From Austropuccinia psidii (Eukaryota; Basidiomycota; Pucciniomycetes; Pucciniales; Sphaerophragmiaceae), in the NCBI GenBank assembly GCA_023105745.1, contig JALGQZ010000002.1:82663785-82727784 (forward strand): a stretch of 64,000 nucleotides of DNA. Reading direction: 5' to 3'. How positions within the stretch are numbered: position 1 is the first letter of the stretch; each line of letters starts with the position of its first letter. The translations under genes were made by a program, and so were the position numbers. The notes below the pieces were generated by a model. It was not told the origin of the DNA and made no database searches. It saw only the letters and a list, made by a program, of their open reading frames with translations. This document shows, in pieces, positions 11,680-22,063 of this stretch.

Positions 11680-13404
11680 GAGGGTTATGCAGATAAAGAT
11701 TCCTGTATGCCATGAGTTCTCAATCAAAACAAGCTCACTAAGCCTCAAATAGATCCAGGGATCTTCTGATCTTTTGTTGTAAAGACCTCTCTTCAAGTTT
11801 TCCTTCCTTATTTTGACAATCACTTACTAGTAATTATGATATTAAATTGAAAAATGCAATCAATCTTATTCAGAAATTAGTAGTCCTTGATTCCACTGTA
11901 ATATTCCCCCATATAAATGGCAATTTATGCTTAAAAGTTGAATTTTTTAATTGAAAAATGATCTAGAAGCAATTATATACATATAATAATCATCTAATCA
12001 TACTTGGCATAGAATAAAAATTGAAGGTGAGGATTTGTACCTTGAAATAGAATTTTTGGTAACACATTAATCACCAAGCTGAGTCAACTAAAACTGTGTT
12101 ACACTCAAATCAAACTAAATAAATAGAGCTTAAATCTTCCTTCACCTTACTGAAAAACAATGAAAGGTCTTTATTTAATCTTATATAATCATAGAGAGGC
12201 TTTTAAATCAGACAATGTACCTTTGCAATCTATTCTTGGCTACAAAACTGCTAGTATCTCAAGAATTTAAAGTACCTATCAGCTATTACTAAGAATTCAA
12301 GAATATCCAGAAGGCCCCAAATGAGGACAATTAATGGAGGCTTTTATTACAAAAATATTACATATTTTACTAATAAGGGAAGATTTCCATCATCATAAGT
12401 TTCAATAACTATACCAGTAATTTTTATGTGGAATAATGAAAAAACTATGATAGTAGGAGAAATTAGAGTATTGAATACTTATACTGTTCAACACAGGTAC
12501 ATGATATTAAAACTTAAACATTCTCTTTCTCAAATATCTTAGTCTGTGTAAATCAATGAAAATTATTCCCTCAAAGTATTTCTGCCTAATGCTTTAAATC
12601 CCAGAGCAATGAATCATTTCAGAATTATTTCTTATTTTGAGGTGTATCAGTATCTCATAATTTCTTTTATAATTTGAAATTCACCTTTATGATGTCAAAA
12701 AACAATCAACTAAAAGTTTGTAAAAGAATTATAAGAGGGATGGCTCATAACTAACATAGATTACATACTGTTTCCTCCAAAAGTTGGGAGGATCACATGA
12801 AATTACTATCTAGAAGTCTATAACAAAAAATATAATCAATGTACATGAATGTTTTCCTGAAGGAATTTCAATTTCCTTCCCAATAAATTAAGGCCTTAAG
12901 CCATGTGGTGGAAGTATTTGGATTTGGTTCCCCAAAATCAAAAAAGAATTAATATTTCATTGTATCTTCTGGCTATTAAATATAGCACATTCAAGATTTT
13001 TCCTTCATAACCAGAACTCTGTATAAGCTATGTTGCAAATATAAGGCCCCTTAAATGGAATTTTAAATAGTAGAGTAATATGAGTCTTGAGATAAGCTCT
13101 GAAAGAAGTTCCTCTTTACATATTCCAGAAATTAAGATTCCCTTTAATATTTACAATTATAAACCATAAGTTGGTATAGTAAATGAGCTGAACCTGGTGG
13201 CTATGATAAAGAACACATAAGTGGAATGACCAATATTTTTATATATATACAGATAAAGCCTACTAAATTTGGTATAGAGGAATTCTAATGGAATTTCTAT
13301 TCTTTTTTTGAACCTTAGAAGTTGAATTCTTTTCTCCAATTATGTGTTTTAAGGCAATAAACCGTTTGAGTGATAACATATGCCACAGCTTTGAAAGAAC
13401 TTGT
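11680..13404 (+). pseudogene. Decayed protease, reverse transcriptase and RNase H of G0
   Basis: Immediately after gag, EGYADKDSCMP, IDPGIF and VIFPHINGNL align with KGYTAGNSCIT, LDPGAF and VIFPHINGNL of the family D protease. The reverse transcriptase is visible near 12400-12540 as TIPVIFMWNNEKTMIVGE with VLNTYTV, matching TTPVIVAWHNGESRMVGD with ALN. The RNase H start IKPT lies near 13253, and a frame-shifted match to the [13 protein letters not shown] region follows up to 13404. There the solo LTR A1 interrupts the gene; it resumes at 25846. Stops are very frequent, so this is among the oldest elements in the window. Confidence 0.75.
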
Positions 13405-15057
13405 TGTAATATGTGCCTATGAAACTGTTGATAATATTACTATTAATCAATAGTACTATGCCTGTTCTTATAAAATATAATAATAAAGATTATTATGACC
13501 ACAATTAAGTAATTAATTACTTAATTATTTCTTTTACTTGTTACACACTACTAGTGATTATAACAGTAAGCAGTAATTTTCTACAACAATCAATTACAAG
13601 AAGAATTTAATAATAGAAACTTCTTTATTAAAATAATGAAATCATTTTAATATAATTATCTTTTACAAGAATAATTTTAAATATAACTCTTGAAGAAAAC
13701 TATTACTAGAGGAAACCTTGAACCTTTCAAGACAAAACACTCAGTAATACTCCAAAGAACTTATTAAAAGATAATAGTAAAGAAATTCAATGGATAATTG
13801 TGGATTTAATGGATAAAAATCAATTTATAACAGGATTACAGCAATATATAGCCTATTTCTATGATTTCACTTATTTCTGATGGATTCCGAGAGAATAAAA
13901 CACTTAAGAAAAGAATAAATAATACTTACTTGTTGGTAATAATGTGATGATTTTGGAAAAGACAGCAAGAGGAGGCCTCTTTTAAGTCAAAAACAGCTCA
14001 CAAAGGTGTTCCATGCAGCAAACTAAGGAAAAATTGAGTGAGAAAAAAATAAACCTTTTTGGATTATTGATTGCATCATCTGTTGTCACATAAGATTATC
14101 ATAATTACTTGATTGATGTTTTTATGTGACTACCAACCCACTTATGGTTAAGAATAAAAGTAGTAACAACTGTAAATATTCTTTTATTTCGAAATAACAA
14201 TTTATTCCTGAAAGCTCTTAATTTTATTGGATATTTAATCACAGAGTGTATTTTCTGTGAAATTTGGAAGATTCAATGTTTCATGTGGAATCATCAAAAA
14301 TGGACTGTAAGTAAAGGCTTTAATTTTACTTATTAAAGTATAATTATTTTTGGGTTTTTATATGAATTATACTTTTTTTAATGGTTCCTGAAGTTTTCAG
14401 AAAGATTAATGAAGAGTTGTATTTTTAATGAATTTTTGAAGTTTTTACCTTGTTTCTACGTAAAATTGCAAATAATACTATATTGCAGGTTTCTGTGAGG
14501 TAAATCAATGGATATTAGTCCAAAAATGCTTTTAATTACTCTTTTGGGGCTTATAAATTGAAAATCATTAAGAATTAACATGGTTACAGGAGCTTAAGTT
14601 CCTCTTTACCTCCTTGGAAGGTCAAAATAGCAGCTTATTTGCAATTTTCTTATGATTTAATGAGATTTTAACTTGGAAACCAAGTTTTCAAAAGGTTTTA
14701 GTATACTAATTGGGCCACGTTCAGCCATGGATCCAAGCTTTAGAGCTATAGAGGCCTTGGAGGCCTCAGAACTTGGGTACCCTGGCTCTCTTTGATGTCT
14801 TTTGTCCCCCATGACTATTGTAACATCAAAAATAGAAACTCAGGCTTCAAGACTGATATCCACTATGGGTGTACCAAAGGTGTATGTAGGAATACCATAA
14901 CATTAAGTGCCACAAACATGCATAACACTATTTTTAGTGTATATGTAACATGGGATTTCTCACCTTCCCATTATTTTGGTATGAAATTGAGAAAAACAAC
15001 ACTTTTCACAATTCTTTTATGTGGTATTGAAGTAGTTTACATATTACCACCTCTTAG
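13405..15057 (-). mobile_element. Solo LTR, family A, copy A1, 3' part (interrupted by element B)
   Basis: This is the 3'-terminal 1653 bp of a minus-strand LTR whose remaining 241 bp lie at 25605-25845. The LTR end reads, on the plus strand, TGTAATATGTGCCTATGAAAC at 13405, homologous to the end of copy A0 (TTTCATAGTCACATCTTACA on its own strand). The flanking pentamers CTTGT (13400-13404) and CTTGT (25846-25850) form a perfect target-site duplication around the whole interrupted LTR. The block AACTTGGGTACCCTGGCTCT at 14771 is the counterpart of 33511-33529 in A0. Confidence 0.9.
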
Positions 15058-17027
15058 TGTGAACCTTTGATATATGACCATATACCCAAAAAAGTCACAC
15101 AAAATATTTAAAATAATTATACATTAAAAATAATTACCTTAAAACTACAAAAATGCCATAAATTGGTATAAAGCTTGGTTTGAGCTAAAATTCAATTGAT
15201 AAAAATGTGAAATAAATTATACCATTGGATTTCCCATGGTAAAATACACATATACCATTTTTATGGCATATCTGTAAAGTCAATATTTAATGAGTTATCA
15301 GTAATAATACCTTATAAAAAACATAAATCCTTAATTATTTCAAATACCAATGAAACAGCATGTAAAATAAATGGTACCATTGGCATCTCCATAAAGTTCC
15401 ACACATAAAACAATTAAGAAGCTAATCTCTAAAGTCAATACTTAAGGAGTTAAGCTGAATATATGCTCTTTTTTGGTCAACGCATATATTCAAGGATTTT
15501 AGCTAATATCTTTTAAAAAATGCATGATAGAGTGATGAACCAAAGATAAAGTCATCACGTAATTACTGTAGGAATACAGAAATGAATTTTATTTCACGAC
15601 TTATAAACAAGGTTAAAACCTGTAAGAGATTATTGATTAAACTCAATAGAGCTGTTGACCACTTTGTTGTGAAAGTGGTCCAAACTTAAAAATAAGTAGG
15701 CCGTCAGATTCTACTAGTTCATTTGTGAAGAATGATGTAATTTTTATTATAAAATTTAGGGTATAACCCCTTGAAATCATGGTTTGAAGTTTAAAATATT
15801 AAATTTCAACAGAAAAGATGAGTTACAAGAAAAGTCATCAAAAATAGAGTTTTGACAATGTAACGAAATTATTTTTGCAACATAATAGGGTTATGCGAAG
15901 CGATTGGGAATCACTCTCTGAATTTCTTTAGCGTGTAAAACTTAAAATTTATTAAGGCTCAAAGTTTGAGTTTGATTTGATCATTTATGATCACTCACTG
16001 TAACCTTAAATTAAGTTTAACAGTCATATGAGTGATAGAACTGGTGAATACTGTTAGTTTATGATTAAAACTAATATAATCCACAAATTTTTGGGGTTCT
16101 GCCAAGCCTTGACGTCATCAAAACTTAGAGTTATAGTGATAATTCTAAATAATGGCATAATAATGAGATAAGAGGGTTTTATCATGATGACATCATCACC
16201 AAACCTTAAAATATTGATTAATTCCAGAGAATATGATCAATGCACGTCTACTAGAAGCCTGTTGGACTCTAGGAGGAAGGAATTTAATATAAATAGAGCT
16301 CTTTTTACTCTATTTCCCCCTCAGAAACTTACAAAACATTAGATCATTAAATAAAAAGGTAATTTCTTTATTCTTTATATACAGAACTTTTATATTATTA
16401 AAGACAAAAGATAATCTTATAATAATCTTCAGCTTTGACGTGATGATTGCAACTATTTAATTGATTTTTTTAAATTTCTCTTAAAAACCTCCATTCCACG
16501 TAAAACCAAGAAAATTTGTAATTTCTCTTAAATTTTATTGTAACCACAATCTAAATAAATTGCATTTACATTTCTAGTGGTAAAATTATTCAAAATTATT
16601 ATATCAAACATTAAAAGTAGGTTATTTTATCTTATTATAATACCTTTTCTCCATCATTATTTTGAATAATTCTATAATTGATATAAATAGTATTTATATT
16701 AATTTATAACTTTAATATTGGTAATATTATTGTTATTAATTGTGTTTTATTAATAAAAACCAATTTTCTATGCCTTTGTTATTTGTTGGTGACTATAATA
16801 AAGTTCTTTTAAATATATTAATTATCTTATATTAATATATTGATTTTATATATATTACTTTTTTATAATATAAATTATAGTATTATAATTATTTTACGCC
16901 ATAATTATAATAATTCTTCATTATTATAATCATTTTTGTCTTATTTATTTCATTTATAAGGACATTAATAGTACAATAAGTAAAATATTAGTAATTTTTA
17001 CTCATTGTTTCATAGTCAAACCTTACA
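15058..17027 (+). repeat. 5' LTR of element B (1970 bp)
   Basis: It starts TGTGAACCTTTGATATATG and ends CATAGTCAAACCTTACA. It aligns along its length with 23637-25599. It contains a palindromic TGACGTCA site at 16120, a TATA box at 16288 and an AATAAA at 16350, followed by very AT-rich sequence with strong hairpin potential (16600-16990). Confidence 0.95.
16288..16295 (+). promoter_or_regulatory. TATA box in the 5' LTR of B
   Basis: TATAAATA followed by GAGCTC is conserved in the 3' LTR at 24866-24873. A C/T-rich stretch and AATAAA (16350-16355) follow within 65 bases. This is the usual LTR arrangement of promoter, short R region and polyadenylation signal. A putative 5' splice donor AAG-GTAATT lies at about 16357-16363, just downstream. 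Confidence 0.55.
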
Positions 17028-17029
17028 TT

Positions 17030-17047
17030 TGGCGGCCTGGCCATGAT
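17030..17047 (+). other. Primer-binding site candidate of B
   Basis: Two bases after the LTR terminal ACA the sequence reads TGGCGGCCTGGCCATGAT. The TGG start fits pairing with a tRNA CCA end. The equivalent position in family D reads TGGGGGCCCAGCCGTGAT, so the site is conserved in position and largely in sequence. I cannot name the tRNA without a search. Confidence 0.6.
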
Positions 17048-17531
17048 ATTTACTCTCAAAAGACCTTTAAAAAGATTCTAATTGAGCTTATCCAATAATA
17101 ATTTATAATCATAATCATAAAATTATATAATAATTTTATATTTTATTAATTTTAAAAGCTATTGAGGCATTTGGAAAGCAATTGTACTGTCTTACATGTG
17201 GTTTTTCACATCCTTAGGCTTGCAAAAACTTTCTTTGAGTGACTCTAGTGATTAAAAAAGATATTTTATAAATTAAACATACTTTTATATTATAAATTAA
17301 GTTTAAAAGGAATCATATTCATTTTTATTTTATTCTTTAAAAATAAAAACATAAAAAATATTAAAAAATATTACAAACCCATAATAAAGTTATTTTATTC
17401 ATTTTAATTTCATTTCTTTAATTATTTTCACTTTTTAAAAGATATAAAAGCAATTTTTACGTGGAAAATTGCCACATCTTAACAAAAATAACACTTCTTA
17501 TAAAAGACTTATATTTATTTGTCTTTTTTAG

Positions 17532-17666
17532 TGTTTGAAGACAATCCAACAGAGGAAAACCAAGCCACTGTTGAAAGATTGGTGGAAGAAACTTGCCCAA
17601 GCTCTCGAACACCAATTGTCACTAAGAAATTAGACCTTCCAGGAACCACCATTCAGGACTCTGAAG
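17532..17666 (+). other. Candidate upstream coding exon of B (frame b)
   Basis: The segment is bounded by TTTTTTAG at 17524-17531 and a GTGAGT donor at 17667. Its open frame begins FEDNPTEENQATVERL and ends IQDSE, with the final codon split after one base. Family D has an exon at the same place (36210-36013), also preceded by TTTTAG, opening SDNVLRQENIETAST and ending at GTAAGT in the same phase. The shared boundaries and phases make this a credible exon whose start codon must come from further upstream or from another splice. Function unknown. Confidence 0.5.
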
Positions 17667-17755
17667 GTGAGTACCCTATTTATAAATTGCCATAAGAAGA
17701 ATTCCTGTTCTGAAATCCTCTTATTTTCTTATTTTTCTTAAATCATGACCACCAG
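17667..17755 (+). other. Candidate 89-bp intron spanning the Gag AUG of B
   Basis: The donor is GTGAGT and the acceptor ACCACCAG. The Gag start ATG is at 17745-17747, so this intron would remove it. Splicing joins the upstream exon in phase 1 to AAGAGGATCC, giving the frame b peptide E-E-D-P-N-T-P-S-N-Q. The equivalent intron in D (36012-35949, 64 bp) gives S-Q-E-P-A-I-T-P-Q. In B the frame then meets a TGA at 17797 and more stops up to 17940, so either this copy is broken or a further splice is needed. Confidence 0.45.
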
Positions 17756-17940
17756 AAGAGGATCCAAATACTCCATCCAATCAGATGGAGCTGGACTGAG
17801 AGGTAGAATTGATTCCTCAAAAGGGAAAAGGAAGGGCAATATCCCCGGTGGAACAAACTCCACACAAGGAAGTGCCTTATTCCAATGGCAAGGCCCAGAA
17901 ATGCCCATGATATCTGAGCCAGAGTTAGAACTAAGTTTGA

Positions 17941-18438
17941 GTAACTCAAACAGGGACAAACCACATTCAGAGGGCTCAGATAGACATCTACATGAGCTAT
18001 TGCAAACAGTACTACACAGTGTACAAGGACAAAGATTGGAAAATGTTGCCCCAAATACACCAAGGAATGACAAACTCCTGGCACATCCTTAAAAGGTTCC
18101 TCAAGGAGGAGGAAATAGTGAAATACTCCAATGAATGGAATCCACTATCATCCATGCCTCAAATCAAGAAGATCAAGGAGTACCATGCCAAAAAGAAAGA
18201 GGCAAGCAAGGAAGAAGCCCCAGTAGCTTCTACCAGCAAGCCTCAAGTGAACCAACCTCCCCAAGAAGGGAGGAAGAACAAGAAAAAGAATTGGAGGAAA
18301 CCGTATTCCCCAAGCTACAGGATCCCAGAAATCCAAAAAGATGCCATGGACAATGTCTTCAACATGGCCAGAACCTTGATGGAATTCAAAGACAAAGAGG
18401 AGCAAAGAATGAGACAACCCCATTTCCCAAAGAAATAA
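17941..18438 (+). CDS. Overlapping frame b ORF within gag of B
   Basis: A second open frame, one base offset from gag, runs from 17941 to the stop at 18436-18438. From the first ATG (17992) it encodes 148 residues. Segments IDIYMSYCKQYY, FLKEEEIVKYSNEWNPL and YRIPEIQKDAMDNVFNMART with MEFKDKEEQ align with frame b of family D (VDIYKASHSAYN, FLGHPNTCKLLNGWHPL, YRIPKIQQDAMENVFQMART with IEFQKKEEA). The substitutions are mostly conservative in this frame (E/K, K/Q, D/E, N/Q). Gag frame a over the same bases shows more radical changes. It may be a separate small protein, made from spliced RNA or joined to gag by frameshifting. Function unknown: basic and coiled, no catalytic motif seen. Confidence 0.5.
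   Translation, partial: VTQTGTNHIQRAQIDIYMSYCKQYYTVYKDKDWKMLPQIHQGMTNSWHILKRFLKEEEIVKYSNEWNPLSSMPQIKKIKEYHAKKKEASKEEAPVASTSKPQVNQPPQEGRKNKKKNWRKPYSPSYRIPEIQKDAMDNVFNMARTLMEFKDKEEQRMRQPHFPKK
18426..18432 (+). other. Candidate -1 frameshift heptamer C-CCA-AAG
   Basis: In frame b the codons CCA AAG are preceded by C, giving the X-XXY-YYZ pattern CCCAAAG four bases before the frame b stop TAA at 18436. A -1 slip here would leave frame b and continue in the capsid frame (codon GAA at 18432). I see no such heptamer at the equivalent point in D, so this may be chance. Confidence 0.3.
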
Positions 18439-20492
18439 CCTTGTCTCCTGATGTTGTAAATACTTTAACAGAGCTTAAAGATAGTATTTTACCTCTCAAA
18501 GAAATTAAAAATAGCTTATTATCTTTCCAAGAAATAAATAATAGCTTACCTTCTTTAACAAAACTTGTTGTACAAAAGAAAAAAGAAATTGATAACATAA
18601 AATTTATGATTGAAAATAATAAACCAAAAGTATTAATTGATAATACTCAGAAGTTAATACAAGGACAACAAGAGCTGTACAAATACATAAGTGATATCAA
18701 AGAAAAAACTTTGACAATCAATTATGACGTGAGTATTGATAATCTTACAGAAAAATTAAACAAATTAAGCATTTCTGTAGAAATATTTGAAGAAAAGACT
18801 TCATCACACCAAAAATTACTTTTGGACCATGTGGAAAAGAGTGATGAAGCAAGAATGCATCTGAAAGATGACATTCAAAGTGAAATAAGGCTTATCACTG
18901 ATAAAATGGATCAAATTAATGAGTATAACTCAAACATGCCAAAGTTATCAACACCATTTTCTCACATAAGAAGCCCTGTTAAACCAAAAGAGGAATTAAC
19001 AAATCCATTCATAAAAGACTCAAGTCACCAAGACAATAACCAAATATTAATGAAGGAAGCACCTCAATTAAAAGAATGGCCAACATTCACAGGAGAAGGT
19101 GAATATGACCACATGTCATTTATCAAAACAATTGACATACTACAAGAATATTATGCCATACCAGATGAATTAATCACTGCAAGATTACATTCATTGTTTG
19201 AAAAATCTGCAAAAATATGGTATTATGGCATAAGGCAAACAGATGGCAAAAATACCTGGTCTTGGTGGAAACAAGAAGTAATCAGAAAGTGGGCTAATTA
19301 TGCCTTGAGGTACAAGATAGAGAATTCATTTGAAAATTCTTCCTTTGACGCAGACAAAGACAAACCTTCAACTTGGTGCTTAAAACAAGTTGAAAGACTC
19401 AATGCATTGTACCCGGAAATTTCACAAAAAATGGTGCACATGAAAATACTTAAGAAGTGTGGAGGAGAGCTAGAACATTCCCTAAGAAGCAGGTGTATAG
19501 AACCATGCTCCACAGAAGAGTATATCAATGCACTAGAATACATAGTGATAAGAACCAAAATTGGCAGAACTTGGAAGAAATTGGACATTAAAAGTCCAAA
19601 TAAACCATTTATCAAAAAGGATAAATCAAAAGAAGCTATCAAACCAAATACATCCAACAATAATGAGCAAAGAAAATGCCATAAATGTGGAGGTATTGGA
19701 CACTTAGCCAATAATTGCCTCAAAAATGCAAAGATTAATGAAATTGTGGAAACAGAAAACCACAATGACAAAGAGGAGGAATCTGACTCTGAAAAAGAAA
19801 CAGAAGAGTCAGAAAGTTCTGAAAGTGATGAAATTGATATAATTAATGCACAAATTAATAATATTGATATAATTTATGAAGTACTAGATGTTAACTCAAA
19901 CTTACCACAAGTTGGAACATTTGACACAAACCTGACAAATATACAAGATGCCAAAATGTACAGAACCAAACCTGCAAAACGAATGGGATATACAGCTGTA
20001 AAATCAAGTATAAGTATTGTTATGGTTGATAACCAAGAAGGAAAAGTGAACTTGGATACAGGAGCATATTGCACCTGTGTTGGTAAGTGTTATTTACAAA
20101 CCATTGTCCCAGACTGGCAAGGAAAACTTATGCCAATACAAGGTGTCAAATTTAGTAGTGCAAGTGAGAGCATGAAGCCCCTTGGAATAATTTATTTAAA
20201 ACTAATTTTTCCTCACCCCTCACAATGTGTCAGAATAAAAGTAGAGTTTGTAGTAATGAACAACTGTACTAGTGATCACTTCATACTTGGAAATGACTAC
20301 TTATCAATTTATGGTATAGATATTTCTAACCAAAAAGACAGATATTTTTCCATAGGAGACAACAAAAGACAAACGTTTGGCTTCTTAAATAACAAAAAAC
20401 AAATCACGGTTATTAGGAATGAAGAGAAAAGTCCAGAAAAGGAACTTTTTATTTCTGAACAACTCAAAGAGGCAGAATTCAATCAAGAATGA

Positions 20493-22031
20493 ACAGAAAA
20501 AATGAAAGAAAAATTGATTGACCTCTTATTTAAGTACAAAAATGCCTTTGCAACTGACAAGGAGCCACTAGGTGCCATAATTGGGAATTAGGTGGATATA
20601 ATTCTTAATATGGAAAAGCCTTACCCACCCCTACTAAGGAGACCTGCTTACTCAGCTAGTCCAAGAGCTAGAGAAGCCTTGGAAGCACACATTAAAGAAT
20701 TAATGGACCTTGGAGTATTAAGAAAAGTAGGACATAATGAACAGGTAGAGGTCACTACACCTGTCATTATAACTTGACATAATGGAAAATCAAGAATGGT
20801 AGGAGACTTCAGAGCCCTAAACACCTATACCATTCCAGACAGATATCCAATACCCAGAATCCATGAGGCATTGACACAATTGTCACAAGCTAAGTTCATT
20901 ACAGCCATGGATGCCTTAAAGGGCTATTATAAAAATGTCTTAACAGAAAATGCCAAGAAACTACTGGGGATAATAGTCCACTGTGGGATTTTTGAATACT
21001 TAAGAATGCCATTTGGCATAAAAAATGCACCTTCCCATTATCAAAGGATGATTAATACCATATTTCCTGGGGAACTATCAGAAGGATGGTTAATTATCTA
21101 TATTTATGATATCATAGTTTGCTCATAAACTTGGAAAAATCACCTTACAAGACTAGAAAGGGTACTGCAAAAGATAGTGCAAGTGAATATGAAAATTTCC
21201 TTGAAAAAGTGTCATTTTGCATACAGTGAACTAAAAGCAGTAGGACATGTTGTATCTGGACTTAGTCTAGGCATAGACAAGAATAAAGTAGCAGCAGTAC
21301 TACTTAAACCAATGCCTCAAACCAAAAAAGAAATGCAATCATTTCTAGGATTTGCTGGTTACTATAGACAGCATATAAAGGACTTTGCAAAAATTGCCAA
21401 ATCCTTGTATAAACTATGTGATCAACAAACAGTCTATGAAATGACAGAAGAAAGATTAAAGGCATATGAATAATTGAAATATTCCTTAATAAATTCCCCA
21501 TTTCTTCTAATGCCAGATTGCAAACTACCCTTCAAACTTTACATTGATGCTTGTGGAGAAGGACTAGGTGCTGCACTACACCAGACACAAATTATCAATG
21601 ATAAGCCATTAGAAGGACTAATTTGTTTTATTTCAAGACAAATAAAGCCAACAGAAGAAAGATATAAAGCAAGCCAAATGAAATGCCTCTGCGTAGTGTG
21701 GGCTTTAGAAAAATTACATTATTACTTGGATGGAACAGTATTTGATGTGATTACAGACTGTAATGCTGTAAAATGTCTATTAAATATGAAAACTCCAAAT
21801 AGACATATGCTGAGATGGCAAATTGCTATCCAAGAATACAGAGGAAATATGACTATTGTTCATAAATCTGGCAATATTCATAAAAATGCATATGGTCTTA
21901 GCAGATGGGCTCTAGCAAATACCCCTGACAATCCAGCAGGGTACCACAGGAAGAGCACCCAACAGAAGGAATATGTGTTACAGACATTGGCACAGAATTC
22001 TTTAACCAAGTTAAAGAAAGCTATAAGATAG
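20493..22031 (+). pseudogene. Reverse transcriptase and RNase H of B
   Basis: The same frame as gag continues with stops at TAG 20589, TGA 20775, TAA 21126 and TAA 21471. Motifs visible are YPPLLRRPAYSASPRAREAL, MVGDFRALNTYTIPDRYPIP, FITAMDALKGYY, YLRMPFGIKNAPSHYQRM and [14 protein letters not shown]. The active-site box expected as Y-I-D-D reads Y-I-Y-D at 21099-21110, so one catalytic aspartate is lost. RNase H shows [16 protein letters not shown] and [21 protein letters not shown] frame change near 21941 separates it from the integrase. The segment would copy the RNA to DNA in the particle, but this copy cannot. Confidence 0.92.
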
Positions 22032-22063
22032 ACAAGAATTGCCATATTTTAAGCCAACTTCTA

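Larger units (their letters stand above)
17745..20492 (+). pseudogene. gag and protease part of the B polyprotein (frame a)
   Basis: The frame opens with MTTRRGSKYS at 17745, the same start style as MPSTRSGASY in family D. It has one internal stop, TAA at 18090-18092, and then stays open from 18093 to a TGA at 20490. A long coiled coil (about 18450-18930) precedes the capsid (LKEWPTFTGEGEYDHMSF onwards, WSWWKQEVIRKWANYALR). A complete zinc knuckle CHKCGGIGHLANNC (C-x2-C-x4-H-x4-C) lies at 19677-19718, an acidic stretch follows, and the retropepsin motif L-D-T-G-A is at 20052-20066. Gag would form particles and bind element RNA. The reading frame continues into reverse transcriptase after two stops, so gag-pol was originally one frame. 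The copy is inactive. Confidence 0.9.

Noticed and set aside
17743..18084. Two minus-strand open frames of 111-113 codons opposite gag of B
   Set aside because: They are antisense to the gag N terminus, have low-complexity cysteine/serine-rich content and show no match to the other elements. They are explained by codon bias of the sense frame.
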